A program made the position numbers and the translations under genes. Below the pieces are notes generated by a model. The model saw only the letters and a program-made list of their open reading frames with translations, was not told the origin of the DNA and searched no databases. From the NCBI GenBank assembly GCA_947259225.1, contig CAMYLK010000022.1, forward strand, positions 1-37,585: 37,585 nt of DNA, given 5' to 3'. Origin of the DNA: an uncultured Desulfobulbaceae bacterium (GTDB lineage: Bacteria; Desulfobacterota; Desulfobulbia; Desulfobulbales; Desulfobulbaceae). This document shows positions 16,946 to 26,234 of this stretch, piece after piece (the stretch's first letter is position 1; every line of letters starts with the position of its first letter).

Positions 16946-17515
16946 ATGCTTTTCAACAGAAAAAAAAAACAGAGCCTGACCAGAGACAATTTTTCTGAGC
17001 CGAACCTGTCCATTGGTGACCATACCTACGGTGAACCGACCATACTCACCTTTGACCGGACAACCCATCTCACCATTGGTCGTTTTTGCTCCATCTCTGA
17101 CAAGGTTACCATTATTCTTGGGGGCAACCACCGGACCGACTGGCTGACCACCTATCCTTTTCCGGCCTTTGACCAGGCCTGGCCGGAGGCAGGTGTGATC
17201 AAAGGACATCCCAGCTCGAAAGGGGACATTGTCATCGGTAATGATGTATGGATCGGCTACGGAGCTACCATTCTTTCAGGGGTTACCATCGGCAGCGGAG
17301 CGGTCATCGGTGCTGAAAGTGTGGTCGCAGACGATGTTTCTCCGTACGCCATCATAGCCGGTAATCCCGCCAGAGAGATAAGAAAACGCTTTGACCAGGC
17401 TACCATTGAAGCCTTACTCCAACAGGCATGGTGGGAGTGGCCTGAAGAGAAAATCAGAAGAAACCTTACCCTTTTGTGCAGCGATCAGGTCGATCAGTTG
17501 TTGGCCAGCAAATGA
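16946..17515 (+). CDS. CatB/Vat-type hexapeptide-repeat O-acetyltransferase
   Basis: The 189-residue protein is a left-handed beta-helix acyltransferase. Residues about 20-60 and 95-145 show hexapeptide repeats (IGRFCSISDKVTI; IGNDVWIGYGATILSGVTIG). GGNHRTDW near residue 60 carries the histidine expected for catalysis in xenobiotic acetyltransferases. VIAGNPAREIRKRF-type sequence (here IIAGNPAREIRKRF) closes the domain. Such enzymes acetylate antibiotics or sugars; the neighbouring GT2 and methyltransferases favour a sugar. Its stop overlaps the GT2 start (ATGA), so the two are translationally coupled. Confidence 0.9.
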   Translation: MLFNRKKKQSLTRDNFSEPNLSIGDHTYGEPTILTFDRTTHLTIGRFCSISDKVTIILGGNHRTDWLTTYPFPAFDQAWPEAGVIKGHPSSKGDIVIGNDVWIGYGATILSGVTIGSGAVIGAESVVADDVSPYAIIAGNPAREIRKRFDQATIEALLQQAWWEWPEEKIRRNLTLLCSDQVDQLLASK

Positions 17516-18480
17516 GCATACCCTGCTGCAGTGTCATTATTATCAGCTTTAATCAATACGAGGAGACCACCGGCCCTTGCCTGCGCAGTCTGCAGCAGGA
17601 CTCCAACAACTTTGAAATCATTGTGGTTGACAATGGTTCTGATCGACAGACATGCCAGTCTCTTGAACAAGCTGCACACGAGGATTCACGCATCAGGCTG
17701 ATTTTCAGCGAGACCAACAGGGGTTATGCAGGTGGCAACAACTTGGGAGCTGAAGCTGCCAGAAGCGACATTTTTCTCCTGCTCAACAGTGACACCCAGG
17801 TTCCTGCCAATACCATCCCGCTCTGCCTGGCCCTGATGAAAGAAAATCCTGACTGGGCCATGCTCGGACCGGTCTCCAACCAGATGGGCAATGATCAGCA
17901 AATTTTTACCCGTGGCCAAAGCCCGCGTGATATCCTTGCACAGGGAAAAAGCTGGTGCGGTCATTCGCACAATTTTCACTACCAGACCGATATCCTCAGT
18001 TTTTGCTGTGTGATGATCCGGGCCAGGGTGTTTAGAGAACTTGATGGTTTGGACGAAGCCTTCGGTCTTGGTTTTTACGAGGATACGGATTTCAACTATC
18101 GGGCCACAAAGGCAGGGCTGAAGTTAATGATCACTGAAGATGCGTTTATCTACCATCGGGGCTCAGCAAGTTTTTCCAGGAGCACTCATTCCGTCAGGAA
18201 ATTGATGAAACAAAACAGGAGGCTTTTTCGAAAAAAGCATGGGCATGATATTCCTGCAGTCCACAGGCGGATAAAAAACCTTACAGCCATGGAACGTTAC
18301 ATCGATGCCGCAAAAAGCGGCCACGATCCTGCAGGGTTACAGTATAGATTCATGAACAGACTCGAACTTTCCAGCCAGTTTATTCCCAACAGCCCTCTTA
18401 AAAAGTGGGCCTATTTTCGTCGACTCAAGCAGTTGAAAGAGAGATTTTCAACACAATTTGGTCAAATAAACTCCATGTAA
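17512..18480 (+). CDS. Glycosyltransferase family 2 (rhamnosyltransferase-like)
   Basis: This 322-residue GT-A enzyme has CSVIIISFNQYEET at the N-terminus, FEIIVVDNGSDR, ETNRGYAGGNNLGAE, the LLLNSDTQV metal-binding stretch, and GFYEDTDFNYRATKAG with the catalytic acidic residues. The overall pattern is that of WbbL/rhamnosyltransferase-like GT2 enzymes that build O-antigen or other surface glycans. I chose ATG 17512 because it overlaps the previous stop as ATGA and starts exactly at the fold; the longer in-frame start at 17476 would overlap 40 bases. Confidence 0.92.
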   Translation: MSIPCCSVIIISFNQYEETTGPCLRSLQQDSNNFEIIVVDNGSDRQTCQSLEQAAHEDSRIRLIFSETNRGYAGGNNLGAEAARSDIFLLLNSDTQVPANTIPLCLALMKENPDWAMLGPVSNQMGNDQQIFTRGQSPRDILAQGKSWCGHSHNFHYQTDILSFCCVMIRARVFRELDGLDEAFGLGFYEDTDFNYRATKAGLKLMITEDAFIYHRGSASFSRSTHSVRKLMKQNRRLFRKKHGHDIPAVHRRIKNLTAMERYIDAAKSGHDPAGLQYRFMNRLELSSQFIPNSPLKKWAYFRRLKQLKERFSTQFGQINSM

Positions 18481-18503
18481 ATTAACTGAATTGAGAACCT
18501 TCA

Positions 18504-19115
18504 ATGGGACTGCGGACAAAAACAAAAGCATTTCTTCTGAAAATATTGACCCGAAAACAGGTTGCTGAAGATTTCGAGCGATGGGAAAACCTGTATGGAC
18601 GTTTTGACCGGGATGATTATGAAGAATTCTTTATTAGGGATCTCCCCAGCGAATCAGGTGTATATCATGGAGAGATCATTAAGTGGGCAAGGGATTTAAG
18701 TCCGAAAAATATTTTTTTTGCCGGTGAAAACAAAGAGACCGCGAAAAGGTTAAATAAGATAATTAATGCAGAAAAGGTGTTCACAGCCGGGTTGGTCGAT
18801 ACGGATTTCACGTGGGACTTTGAGAAAAATGCTCCTGTTTTTGAAGAGAATTTTGAACTGGTGGTAAGCCAGGCGATTTTAGAGCATTTGTTGAACCCGT
18901 ATAAACATATAGAGGATTTAAGTAATCTGCTGCAGGCAAACGGTCATCTTATCCTGCACACTGTCATGCCGGGCTTCCCTTATCACCGTCACCCCATCGA
19001 TTCTGTAAGGTTTTTTCCAGATTGGTTTGAGGAGATAGCGGAAAAAATGAACATGAAAACAGTCAGAAAGAGGATCAACGACAACCATATTTTTTATATG
19101 TATCAAAAAAGATAA
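18504..19115 (+). CDS. Small methyltransferase-like protein with a degenerate SAM motif
   Basis: The 203-residue product looks like the second half of a Methyltransf_11-type fold: FELVVSQAILEHLLNPY, then LSNLLQANGHLILHTVMPG and HPIDSVRFFPDWFEEIAE. The place where motif I should be reads NIFFAGENKETAKRLN, which lacks the usual D/E-x-G-x-G-x-G. It may bind SAM weakly, use another cofactor, or be inactive. FPYHRHPIDSVRFFPDWF is common in methyltransferases of surface-glycan clusters. The gene follows the GT2 by 23 bases, so it probably belongs to the same operon. Confidence 0.75.
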   Translation: MGLRTKTKAFLLKILTRKQVAEDFERWENLYGRFDRDDYEEFFIRDLPSESGVYHGEIIKWARDLSPKNIFFAGENKETAKRLNKIINAEKVFTAGLVDTDFTWDFEKNAPVFEENFELVVSQAILEHLLNPYKHIEDLSNLLQANGHLILHTVMPGFPYHRHPIDSVRFFPDWFEEIAEKMNMKTVRKRINDNHIFYMYQKR

Positions 19116-19122
19116 GTGCATT

Positions 19123-19200
19123 ATGAAAGTACTGAAAAGTGCGGGATCTCTTTTTGGCGATATTAAGGCTGTAGGGGTTATTTCAAGGAGAAAAACATGA
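19123..19200 (+). CDS. Possible 25-codon leader ORF coupled to the ankyrin gene
   Basis: An ATG at 19123 opens a 25-residue frame, MKVLKSAGSLFGDIKAVGVI and so on, ending with a TGA that overlaps the next ATG as ATGA at 19197-19200. The AAGGAG at about 19185 that serves the next gene lies inside it. The overlap may be chance, since the ribosome site before 19123 is poor. No family is recognised; it could also be the remnant of a longer gene. Confidence 0.3.
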   Translation: MKVLKSAGSLFGDIKAVGVISRRKT

Positions 19201-20153
19201 AGATGACTGCAACATGTATCAGATTCCTTTTGATAAATCTAATTATAGCATGTTTTCCTCTTCAGGCGATATTGGCTGAAGAAAGTCCGGTATATGACAG
19301 GTCAGTGTTTGAAAATTTTCCTGAATCACAGGCAGTAGAAAAAATGCTCCTGCAGGAAAAGAAGTACGAGGTTCTGCAAATGACCAGCCAGGTTTCTGTC
19401 AACAGCCAAGAGGACTTTGGAACGGCTGTGGTCCGTTATCAGTCAGGCGACGAGAAAGTTGATCTCAAAGTTTTTCTCCTGAAAGAAAAGGGGAGTTGGA
19501 TTGCATACCTGGAATTGCCAAATCAAAAGGACCATCCGGGAGTTTTTTTTCTTTTGGCCACCAAATACTGCCGGGAAAAATATGTTAACAATCAGGGTAT
19601 AGGTTACGCTGATGACAGTTGGCAGAACAAAGATTCACACAAGCGTACCATCAATTTTAAATGTATGGAGCTGATCGATAATGACTGGCAGGATCACTTT
19701 ATAAGCCTTGCTTACGAATATAATGAACAGCAAGGATGGCAAATTTCGGGTGAGGATCCTTCAGCATCGTCACAGACAGAAAGAAAAACAGCAAGTAAAA
19801 CTGCTTCTGTCAAGGGTGTTAAAGAGGGTCCAGTAAAAGAGTATCCACTCCATCTGGCAGCCAGTTTTTCATCACTTTCTCCTGATAATGAGAAGTTGGC
19901 GTTGCAGCTTATCAAAGATGGTGCTGACGTGAATTTGCAGGACGAGTATGGTCGCACACCACTTCACATTCTTTGCTACAGCTGTACTTCACCCAAGCTG
20001 GTACAGGAATTGATTAATGCTGGTACAGACGTAAACGTTAAAACCAGCCAGGGACATACACCCCTTGACTTGGTAATTATGATGATGAACAGCGGACAGC
20101 AGAAAAACTGCTCGGAGATTAAGGAAAAACTGGTGAAGGCCGGGGCTAAATAA
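19197..20153 (+). CDS. Secreted ankyrin-repeat protein
   Basis: The 318-residue protein has a signal peptide (about residues 1-27, ending QAILAEES). Residues about 35-190 form an unrecognised domain with several aromatic and Cys residues (KYCREKY, NFKCMELID). A polar Ser/Thr/Lys linker follows. The C-terminal 100 residues hold about three ankyrin repeats: YPLHLAASFSS, LIKDGADVNLQDEYGRTPLH and LINAGTDVNVKTSQGHTPLD. Ankyrins bind proteins, and in the periplasm they have been linked to stress protection, but here the partner is unknown. AAGGAG lies 6-7 bases before the ATG. Confidence 0.85.
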   Translation: MKMTATCIRFLLINLIIACFPLQAILAEESPVYDRSVFENFPESQAVEKMLLQEKKYEVLQMTSQVSVNSQEDFGTAVVRYQSGDEKVDLKVFLLKEKGSWIAYLELPNQKDHPGVFFLLATKYCREKYVNNQGIGYADDSWQNKDSHKRTINFKCMELIDNDWQDHFISLAYEYNEQQGWQISGEDPSASSQTERKTASKTASVKGVKEGPVKEYPLHLAASFSSLSPDNEKLALQLIKDGADVNLQDEYGRTPLHILCYSCTSPKLVQELINAGTDVNVKTSQGHTPLDLVIMMMNSGQQKNCSEIKEKLVKAGAK

Positions 20154-20160
20154 CTGTTTA

Positions 20161-20260
20161 GTACAGTTCTGGGGAAATGGCAGTTCTGGGGACACTTTAC
20201 TTAACTACTTCATTAAGATGAGCAACAAGGTTTTTGTGTTTCCTGTATGTCCCCGAACAA
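20161..20260. repeat. Remnant repeat with tandem and inverted GTTCTGGGGAC-type motifs
   Basis: CAGTTCTGGGGA occurs twice, at 20164-20175 and 20181-20192, 17 bases apart. An inverted, imperfect copy GTCCCCGAAC lies at 20249-20258. From memory, this motif followed by a TACTTAA-type stretch is common at the ends of elements carrying REP-associated (IS200-like, Y1) transposases. No transposase gene is present, so this would be an end fragment or a solo element. Confidence 0.45.
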
Positions 20261-20294
20261 AAAAAGGGTTGCGGAGATTTCCTCGCAACCCTTT
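20257..20294 (-). terminator. Terminator of the tRNA-Ala transcript
   Basis: AAAGGGTTGCG at about 20263-20273 pairs with CGCAACCCTTT at about 20284-20294 around a short loop. Read on the minus strand the hairpin ends in a T-tract (A-run at 20257-20265 on the plus strand), exactly as expected just downstream of the leftward tRNA gene. Confidence 0.85.
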
Positions 20295-20303
20295 GATATA
20301 TCG

Positions 20304-20379
<76 letters not shown>

Positions 20380-20398
20380 TCGCTTTTGACAGCGATTT

Positions 20399-20427
20399 AG
20401 GTACCACCATTTTGGGTTTTTTGTCAA
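20399..20427 (-). promoter_or_regulatory. Possible promoter of tRNA-Ala
   Basis: The minus strand has a perfect TTGACA at 20427-20422 and, with an 18-base spacer, a poor TACCTA -10 box near 20403-20398. The start would be about 10-12 bases before the mature tRNA. The -35 is strong and the -10 weak, so the call is tentative. Confidence 0.4.
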
Positions 20428-20466
20428 GTGGATTCGTAGTTTTTTCGTTTTTCCACACGGTATACA

Positions 20467-20495
20467 TTGCCAATTTTTTTCTGAGTTGGTAACAT
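20467..20495 (+). promoter_or_regulatory. Candidate promoter of the mre operon
   Basis: TTGCCA at 20467-20472 and TAACAT at 20490-20495 are 17 bases apart and would give a leader of about 85 bases before mreB. The match to consensus is moderate; other AT-rich boxes in this gap cannot be excluded. Confidence 0.35.
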
Positions 20496-20579
20496 ATCAC
20501 ATTTGGCTCTACAGGGAGCATATTAACTCATTTAAGCATTTATTTTATAGAGAAGTTTTGAACTTTTTCCCAAAGGTGA

Positions 20580-21623
<1,044 letters not shown>

Positions 21624-21628
21624 CCTTG

Positions 21629-21672
21629 GGGAAGCATTTTTAGCATTTTTTCTGCTTTCCGGTTTTTTTTTC
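21629..21672 (+). terminator. Possible leaky terminator between mreB and mreC
   Basis: GGAAGCA at 21630-21636 pairs, with one bulge, with TGCTTTCC at 21653-21660, followed by GG and nine T bases (21663-21671). The gap to mreC is only 83 bases with no clear promoter, so partial read-through seems likely. Confidence 0.5.
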
Positions 21673-21706
21673 AAACTCTCTTCCCGCGCGGGGATTACCT
21701 GGACAC

Positions 21707-22558
21707 ATGAGGCAAAGGAGCAGAACTAAACGAAGTAATCGCTTTAGAGCATTCAGGCTCATTCTCCTGTCAGCTGTTCTTCTGACCCTCACCCTTATTT
21801 TCTTTGTTTCCACTCTGGGCAGCCAAAAGTTCGGAATACTTCATAAGTTTGTTTTCGAGTTTGCAGGCCCAATGCAGAAAGTCCTTACTACCACTACAGG
21901 ATACGTGAATAGTTTCAAACAGGAGTATGTCGATCTCTTCAGTGTCCGGGAAGAAAATAAACGTTTATGGAAAGAACTGCAGGAGAGCAGGACTGCTGCC
22001 TTAAAAAATCGGGAGGCACTGGCAACGAATGCCAGGTTGAAAAAACTTCTCGAGTTCAAGGAATCGTCTGATCTGCCGCAGTTGTCTGCCAGGATTGTCG
22101 GCAAAGATCCCTCTCACTGGTTCCGGACCGTTATTATCGACCGGGGTTCAAGTGATGGGGTGTTCAAGGGCATGGCAGTGGTTTCCGGTGACGGTATAGT
22201 GGGACAGATATTGACGGTGTCTCCGAATTACGCCAAAGTGCTCCTGGCGATTGCACCCAGCAGCGCCATAGATGTTCTTCTGCAGAAATCCCGCGTCCGG
22301 GGTATCCTGAAGGGGACAGGGTCCCTCACTTTCAAGCTGGATTACGTGCTCAAGACAGTGGATGTTAAGGAGGGTGATTTTATTGTAACAGCAGGGTACG
22401 GAGGTCTTTTTCCAACCGGACTTCCGGTGGGGGTTGTTTCCAAGGTGATTAAAAAGAGGCGGGGCATGTTCCAGGAGATTGAGGTAAAGCCGGCGGTTGA
22501 TTTTCTTACCCTTGAAGATCTCCTGATCATTGAACGGGAAAAGCCTTTTCAGGGTTAG
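21707..22558 (+). CDS. mreC: Rod-shape-determining protein MreC
   Basis: The 283-residue protein spans the inner membrane once (about residues 17-36) after a basic N-terminus and places a coiled coil (about 70-112, VREENKRLWKELQESRT) and a beta-rich domain in the periplasm. IVGKDPSHWFRTVIIDRGSSDGV and the GDFIVTAGYGGLFPTGLPVG stretch are hallmark segments. It bridges MreB, MreD and the PBP2-RodA pair. mreD begins 2 bases after its stop. The ATG has only a weak ribosome site. Confidence 0.96.
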   Translation: MRQRSRTKRSNRFRAFRLILLSAVLLTLTLIFFVSTLGSQKFGILHKFVFEFAGPMQKVLTTTTGYVNSFKQEYVDLFSVREENKRLWKELQESRTAALKNREALATNARLKKLLEFKESSDLPQLSARIVGKDPSHWFRTVIIDRGSSDGVFKGMAVVSGDGIVGQILTVSPNYAKVLLAIAPSSAIDVLLQKSRVRGILKGTGSLTFKLDYVLKTVDVKEGDFIVTAGYGGLFPTGLPVGVVSKVIKKRRGMFQEIEVKPAVDFLTLEDLLIIEREKPFQG

Positions 22559-22560
22559 AC

Positions 22561-23115
22561 ATGGCTGTTCCTGTTTTTATACTCCTGGGTCTGGTGCTGA
22601 TAGTATTGCAGACCACTGTATTGATGATTAATCCTTTATGGGTAGCAGCACCGGACCTGTATTACATTCTGGTTGCATACCTGGCATACAGGTTTGATCT
22701 GCTCCGCGGCCTTATTATCATCTTCCCGCTGAGCTGGTCAATGGATGTTTTCTCAGGAGTTGTTCTTGGTATGTATCCGGCCATATGTTTTGGAGCATTT
22801 TTTCTGCTGAAGGTAATGTCTTTCAAAATACCTGTGCGGGAGTCTTTTTATCAGGTGCCGATGATCGGTGTCAGTTATCTGGTTATTTCAAAGGTTGTGT
22901 ATATAGGGGTTTCATTGTTTGAGCCGGGAGTCCTGGCTCCATGGTCATGGCCGGAAATGCTTGTAAGAGTGGGCATGATGGTCATTCTGGCTTTCCCGCT
23001 GTTTCGTTGGTTTGAGTATATCAATCGGCGATTGCAGCGAAGTTTTATCCCATATAAGGTTTTACATGTACGGGCCGGTAACCGATACCGGTCAACGGAA
23101 AACAATGAAAAATGA
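22561..23115 (+). CDS. mreD: Rod-shape-determining membrane protein MreD
   Basis: This 184-residue protein has about five hydrophobic segments, consistent with MreD: LLGLVLIVLQTTVL, the DLYYILVAYLAYRFDLLRG stretch and WSMDVFSGVVLGMYP are typical. Sequence conservation in this family is low; position between mreC and mrdA is the strongest evidence. Its stop overlaps the mrdA start (ATGA at 23112-23115), showing tight coupling. Confidence 0.93.
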   Translation: MAVPVFILLGLVLIVLQTTVLMINPLWVAAPDLYYILVAYLAYRFDLLRGLIIIFPLSWSMDVFSGVVLGMYPAICFGAFFLLKVMSFKIPVRESFYQVPMIGVSYLVISKVVYIGVSLFEPGVLAPWSWPEMLVRVGMMVILAFPLFRWFEYINRRLQRSFIPYKVLHVRAGNRYRSTENNEK

Positions 23116-25085
23116 AGAATATTCGTAAACGGCGCAAAAAAAGTGAGTTAAATGGTCATCCTGCAATGAGGGATGAGAGCGTCCGTATGACCAAGATTAC
23201 CCCGCGGGACGATGCTGAACTTGATTTTCTCAAGAAAAGATCGCTCATATCCTCGATCATCATCATTTCCTTTTTTGCCATACTTGTCTCAAGGCTTTGG
23301 TTCCTCCAGATCCAGCAGGGTGAAATGTATAGCAAACAGGCTGATAATAACCGGGTCAGATATGTGGATGTTGCTCCTCCCAGGGGAAATGTCTTTGACA
23401 GTGAAGGAAGGGAGGTTGTCACCAATCGTCCTTCATTCAATGTTGTTATGAGCCGGGAGGATAATCGCCTGGATAACGATCTTCTGAAGAAAATCGCCTC
23501 TTATCTTGAGGTGGATGTATCTGATCTTCTGGGCAAAATCAGGAAAATGGCAGATGAGCCCGGCCATATCCCGATCAGGCTGGCGGAAGATATTGATTGG
23601 GAAAAGGTTGCCCTGATTGAGAATAATCGTCTGGAACTCCCTGGTATCAGGATTGAGGTGGTTCCCCTCCGGGTTTATCATTACGGGAATTATGCCTCCC
23701 ATCTGATCGGCTACCTTGGAGAAATCAGTGACAAGGAGCTTGAAAAAGCAGACCCGGGAATATACAGGGGCGGCGACCTTGTCGGTAAAATGGGCATTGA
23801 AAGGTTGAGGGAAAGCGACCTGCGCGGGGAAAAGGGCAGGGAGTATATGGAGGTTAATGCCCTGGGCTTTGAACAGCAGTACCTGAAAGGTATTGAACCT
23901 CTTCCCGGTTCTGATCTGCACCTGACAATCAACATGGATCTGCAGCGTGCCGCTGAAGATATAATGGCTGCTCAGGATAAAGCCGGTTCGGTGGTGGCAA
24001 TTGAAGTCAACAATGGCCGGGTTCTGGCTGCTGCAAGCTCTCCGCCGCTGAAGCTGGATGAATTTATAGGTGGTATTTCAACCAAGGCATGGCAGGCTTT
24101 GCTGGATGATCCCCGGCACCCGCTTATAAACAAGACAGTACAGGGACAGTATCCGCCTGCTTCGACGTACAAGATTGTTACAGCCCTTGCGGGTCTGGGT
24201 GAACACGTCATTACCCCGGAGACCGTTATTTTCTGCCCGGGCCATTACCGATTCGGCAACCGGACATATCGATGTTGGAAAAGGGGAGGGCACGGGGCGG
24301 TTGACCTTGAACGGGCCTTGTCGGAATCGTGTGATGTGTATTTCTACCAGGTCGGGCAGCGGCTTGGAGTCGACCGGTTGGCAGGATATGCTAATCGCCT
24401 GGGTCTTGGCAGAAAGACGGGCGTTGATATGGAGCATGAAAAAAGCGGACTTATCCCGACCGCAGCATGGAAAAAAAGGCGTTACAACACTAAATGGCAG
24501 GAGGGGGAAACCCTTTCTGTTGCCATCGGACAGGGATTTGATCTTGCAACGCCGATACAGGTCTGCCTTATGACATCCGCTCTTGCCAATGGCGGTACGA
24601 TCTATAAGCCTGGAATAATAGAAAGTATTCGGGATCCGGACGGCAAGCTGATAGAGCAGTTTGAACCCCAGGTTACTGAAAGGTTTGTCGGGCAGGGAAA
24701 AAACATGAAGCTTGTGCGCAAAGGATTGATTGAAGCCGTCAACGGTAAACGAGGAACCGGTAAGCCGGCCCGGCTAAAAAATATTACGGTTGCTGGAAAA
24801 ACCGGGACAGCCCAGGTAGTCAGGCTGAAACAATACAAGCACCTCAAAGAAAAAGATATTCCCTATAAATACAGGGATCATGCCTGGTTTACCTGCTTTG
24901 CCCCTGCGGAAAATCCGGAAATAGCCGTAACGGTCCTTGTAGAGCATGGCCTGCATGGGAGTTCCGGTGCGGCACCGATAGCAAGGGCAGTCATGGAGGC
25001 GTATTTCAAGGATCGTCTGCAGGAGGATCAGGATTTGGCATTTGTCATGGTAGAGGGACGGTATAACGACCCGATCCCGAATTGA
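23112..25085 (+). CDS. mrdA: Penicillin-binding protein 2 (elongation transpeptidase)
   Basis: This 657-residue class B PBP crosslinks peptidoglycan during side-wall growth. A basic N-terminal tail precedes one membrane segment (about residues 43-61), then the pedestal domain (DVAPPRGNVFDSEGREVVTN) and the transpeptidase domain. The active-site motifs are Ser351 in PPASTYKIV, SCD at 406-408 (the SxD form usual in PBP2) and KTG at 563-565 in VAGKTGTAQVV. WKKRRYNTKWQEGETLSVAIGQG-type sequence is also conserved. It works with RodA, whose gene follows 35 bases later. Confidence 0.97.
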   Translation: MKNIRKRRKKSELNGHPAMRDESVRMTKITPRDDAELDFLKKRSLISSIIIISFFAILVSRLWFLQIQQGEMYSKQADNNRVRYVDVAPPRGNVFDSEGREVVTNRPSFNVVMSREDNRLDNDLLKKIASYLEVDVSDLLGKIRKMADEPGHIPIRLAEDIDWEKVALIENNRLELPGIRIEVVPLRVYHYGNYASHLIGYLGEISDKELEKADPGIYRGGDLVGKMGIERLRESDLRGEKGREYMEVNALGFEQQYLKGIEPLPGSDLHLTINMDLQRAAEDIMAAQDKAGSVVAIEVNNGRVLAAASSPPLKLDEFIGGISTKAWQALLDDPRHPLINKTVQGQYPPASTYKIVTALAGLGEHVITPETVIFCPGHYRFGNRTYRCWKRGGHGAVDLERALSESCDVYFYQVGQRLGVDRLAGYANRLGLGRKTGVDMEHEKSGLIPTAAWKKRRYNTKWQEGETLSVAIGQGFDLATPIQVCLMTSALANGGTIYKPGIIESIRDPDGKLIEQFEPQVTERFVGQGKNMKLVRKGLIEAVNGKRGTGKPARLKNITVAGKTGTAQVVRLKQYKHLKEKDIPYKYRDHAWFTCFAPAENPEIAVTVLVEHGLHGSSGAAPIARAVMEAYFKDRLQEDQDLAFVMVEGRYNDPIPN

Positions 25086-25120
25086 AAAACCGTTAACCGT
25101 AAAACTTTTATGAAGTCATC

Positions 25121-26233
25121 ATGTTTCGATTTGATCGCAGGTTAATTCATTATTTCGACTGGGTTATGCTCCTGCTGCTGCTCATGGTCTGTGTGATGGC
25201 CCTGGCTAATCTCTTCAGTTCAACCTGGAGCGGGGGGCCGGAACCCTCTGCAGTTTTTTATAAACAACTCTATATTGTACTGGGCGGATTCGGACTCATG
25301 CTTTTTCTTGTCAGTTTTGACTACAAGGAGTTGGAGACCCTGGGTTTTGTCTTTTATGCCCTCATTATACTTTTACTGATATATACGGGTTTTTTCGTTC
25401 ATACCATTGCAGGCACCCAGCGCTGGATCAATCTTGGTTTTTTCAGATTACAGCCTTCGGAGCCGGCCAAGCTGATTCTCGTTATTGTCCTTGCCAGTTA
25501 TTTTTCCAGGAGAGAGACCGGAGATGGATATGGTCTGCGCGATATTATCAAGCCGGGAATTCTTACTGCCATCCCCTTTATTCTGATTATGATACAGCCG
25601 GACCTTGGCACGGCCCTGATGCTTGTTATCATTTTTGTTTCCATGGTCCTGTTTGTAAAAATGCGCTGGTCAACAATCGCTTTTTTAGCCTCACTGGGAT
25701 GTGCCGCCGGCTTTGTTCTGTGGAAATTTCTGTTGAAGGATTATCAGCGGCGGCGTATTGAAACTTTTCTCAATCCGGAAGGCGACCCGATGAACCAGGG
25801 GTATCAGATCATGCAGTCTAAAATCGCTGTGGGCAGCGGGCAGATTTTCGGCAAAGGGTTTATGGAGGGAACCCAGGGGCATCTTCATTTTCTGCCGGAA
25901 CGGCATACCGATTTTGCCTTTTCTGTTTGGGCCGAGGAATGGGGTTTTTCAGGCAGTGTTTTTTTTCTGGGCTGTTATTTTTTCATGCTGCTCTGGGGAA
26001 TTAATATTGCCATTTCGGCCCGTGACAAGTTTGGTGTTCTGATGGCTTTCGGGATTGTCATGCTGATATTCTGGCAGGCTGTTATCAACCTTCTGATGAT
26101 ATTGGGATTTCTACCGGTTGTAGGGATTCCCTTGCCGCTGTTCAGTTATGGAGGCTCTTCCCTCCTGACGACTCTGGTCGGTCTGGGTCTGTTGATGAAT
26201 ATCAGGATGAGGAGATATCAGGACAAGACTTAG
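25121..26233 (+). CDS. rodA: SEDS-family peptidoglycan glycosyltransferase RodA
   Basis: The 370-residue polytopic protein polymerises lipid II in the elongasome together with PBP2. Conserved stretches are TQRWINLGFFRLQPSEPAK, MIQPDLGTALM, and LPERHTDFAFSVWAEEWGF with the catalytic Asp, plus the C-terminal GIPLPLFSYGGSS. About ten hydrophobic segments fit the SEDS fold. It ends the mre operon, one base from the stop of the convergent hemH gene, with no terminator between them. Confidence 0.97.
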   Translation: MFRFDRRLIHYFDWVMLLLLLMVCVMALANLFSSTWSGGPEPSAVFYKQLYIVLGGFGLMLFLVSFDYKELETLGFVFYALIILLLIYTGFFVHTIAGTQRWINLGFFRLQPSEPAKLILVIVLASYFSRRETGDGYGLRDIIKPGILTAIPFILIMIQPDLGTALMLVIIFVSMVLFVKMRWSTIAFLASLGCAAGFVLWKFLLKDYQRRRIETFLNPEGDPMNQGYQIMQSKIAVGSGQIFGKGFMEGTQGHLHFLPERHTDFAFSVWAEEWGFSGSVFFLGCYFFMLLWGINIAISARDKFGVLMAFGIVMLIFWQAVINLLMILGFLPVVGIPLPLFSYGGSSLLTTLVGLGLLMNIRMRRYQDKT

Positions 26234-26234
26234 G

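Noticed and set aside
17476..17511. Upstream start for the GT2 gene
   Set aside because: It would add 12 residues outside the fold and overlap the acetyltransferase gene by 40 bases; the ATGA overlap at 17512 is the more natural start.
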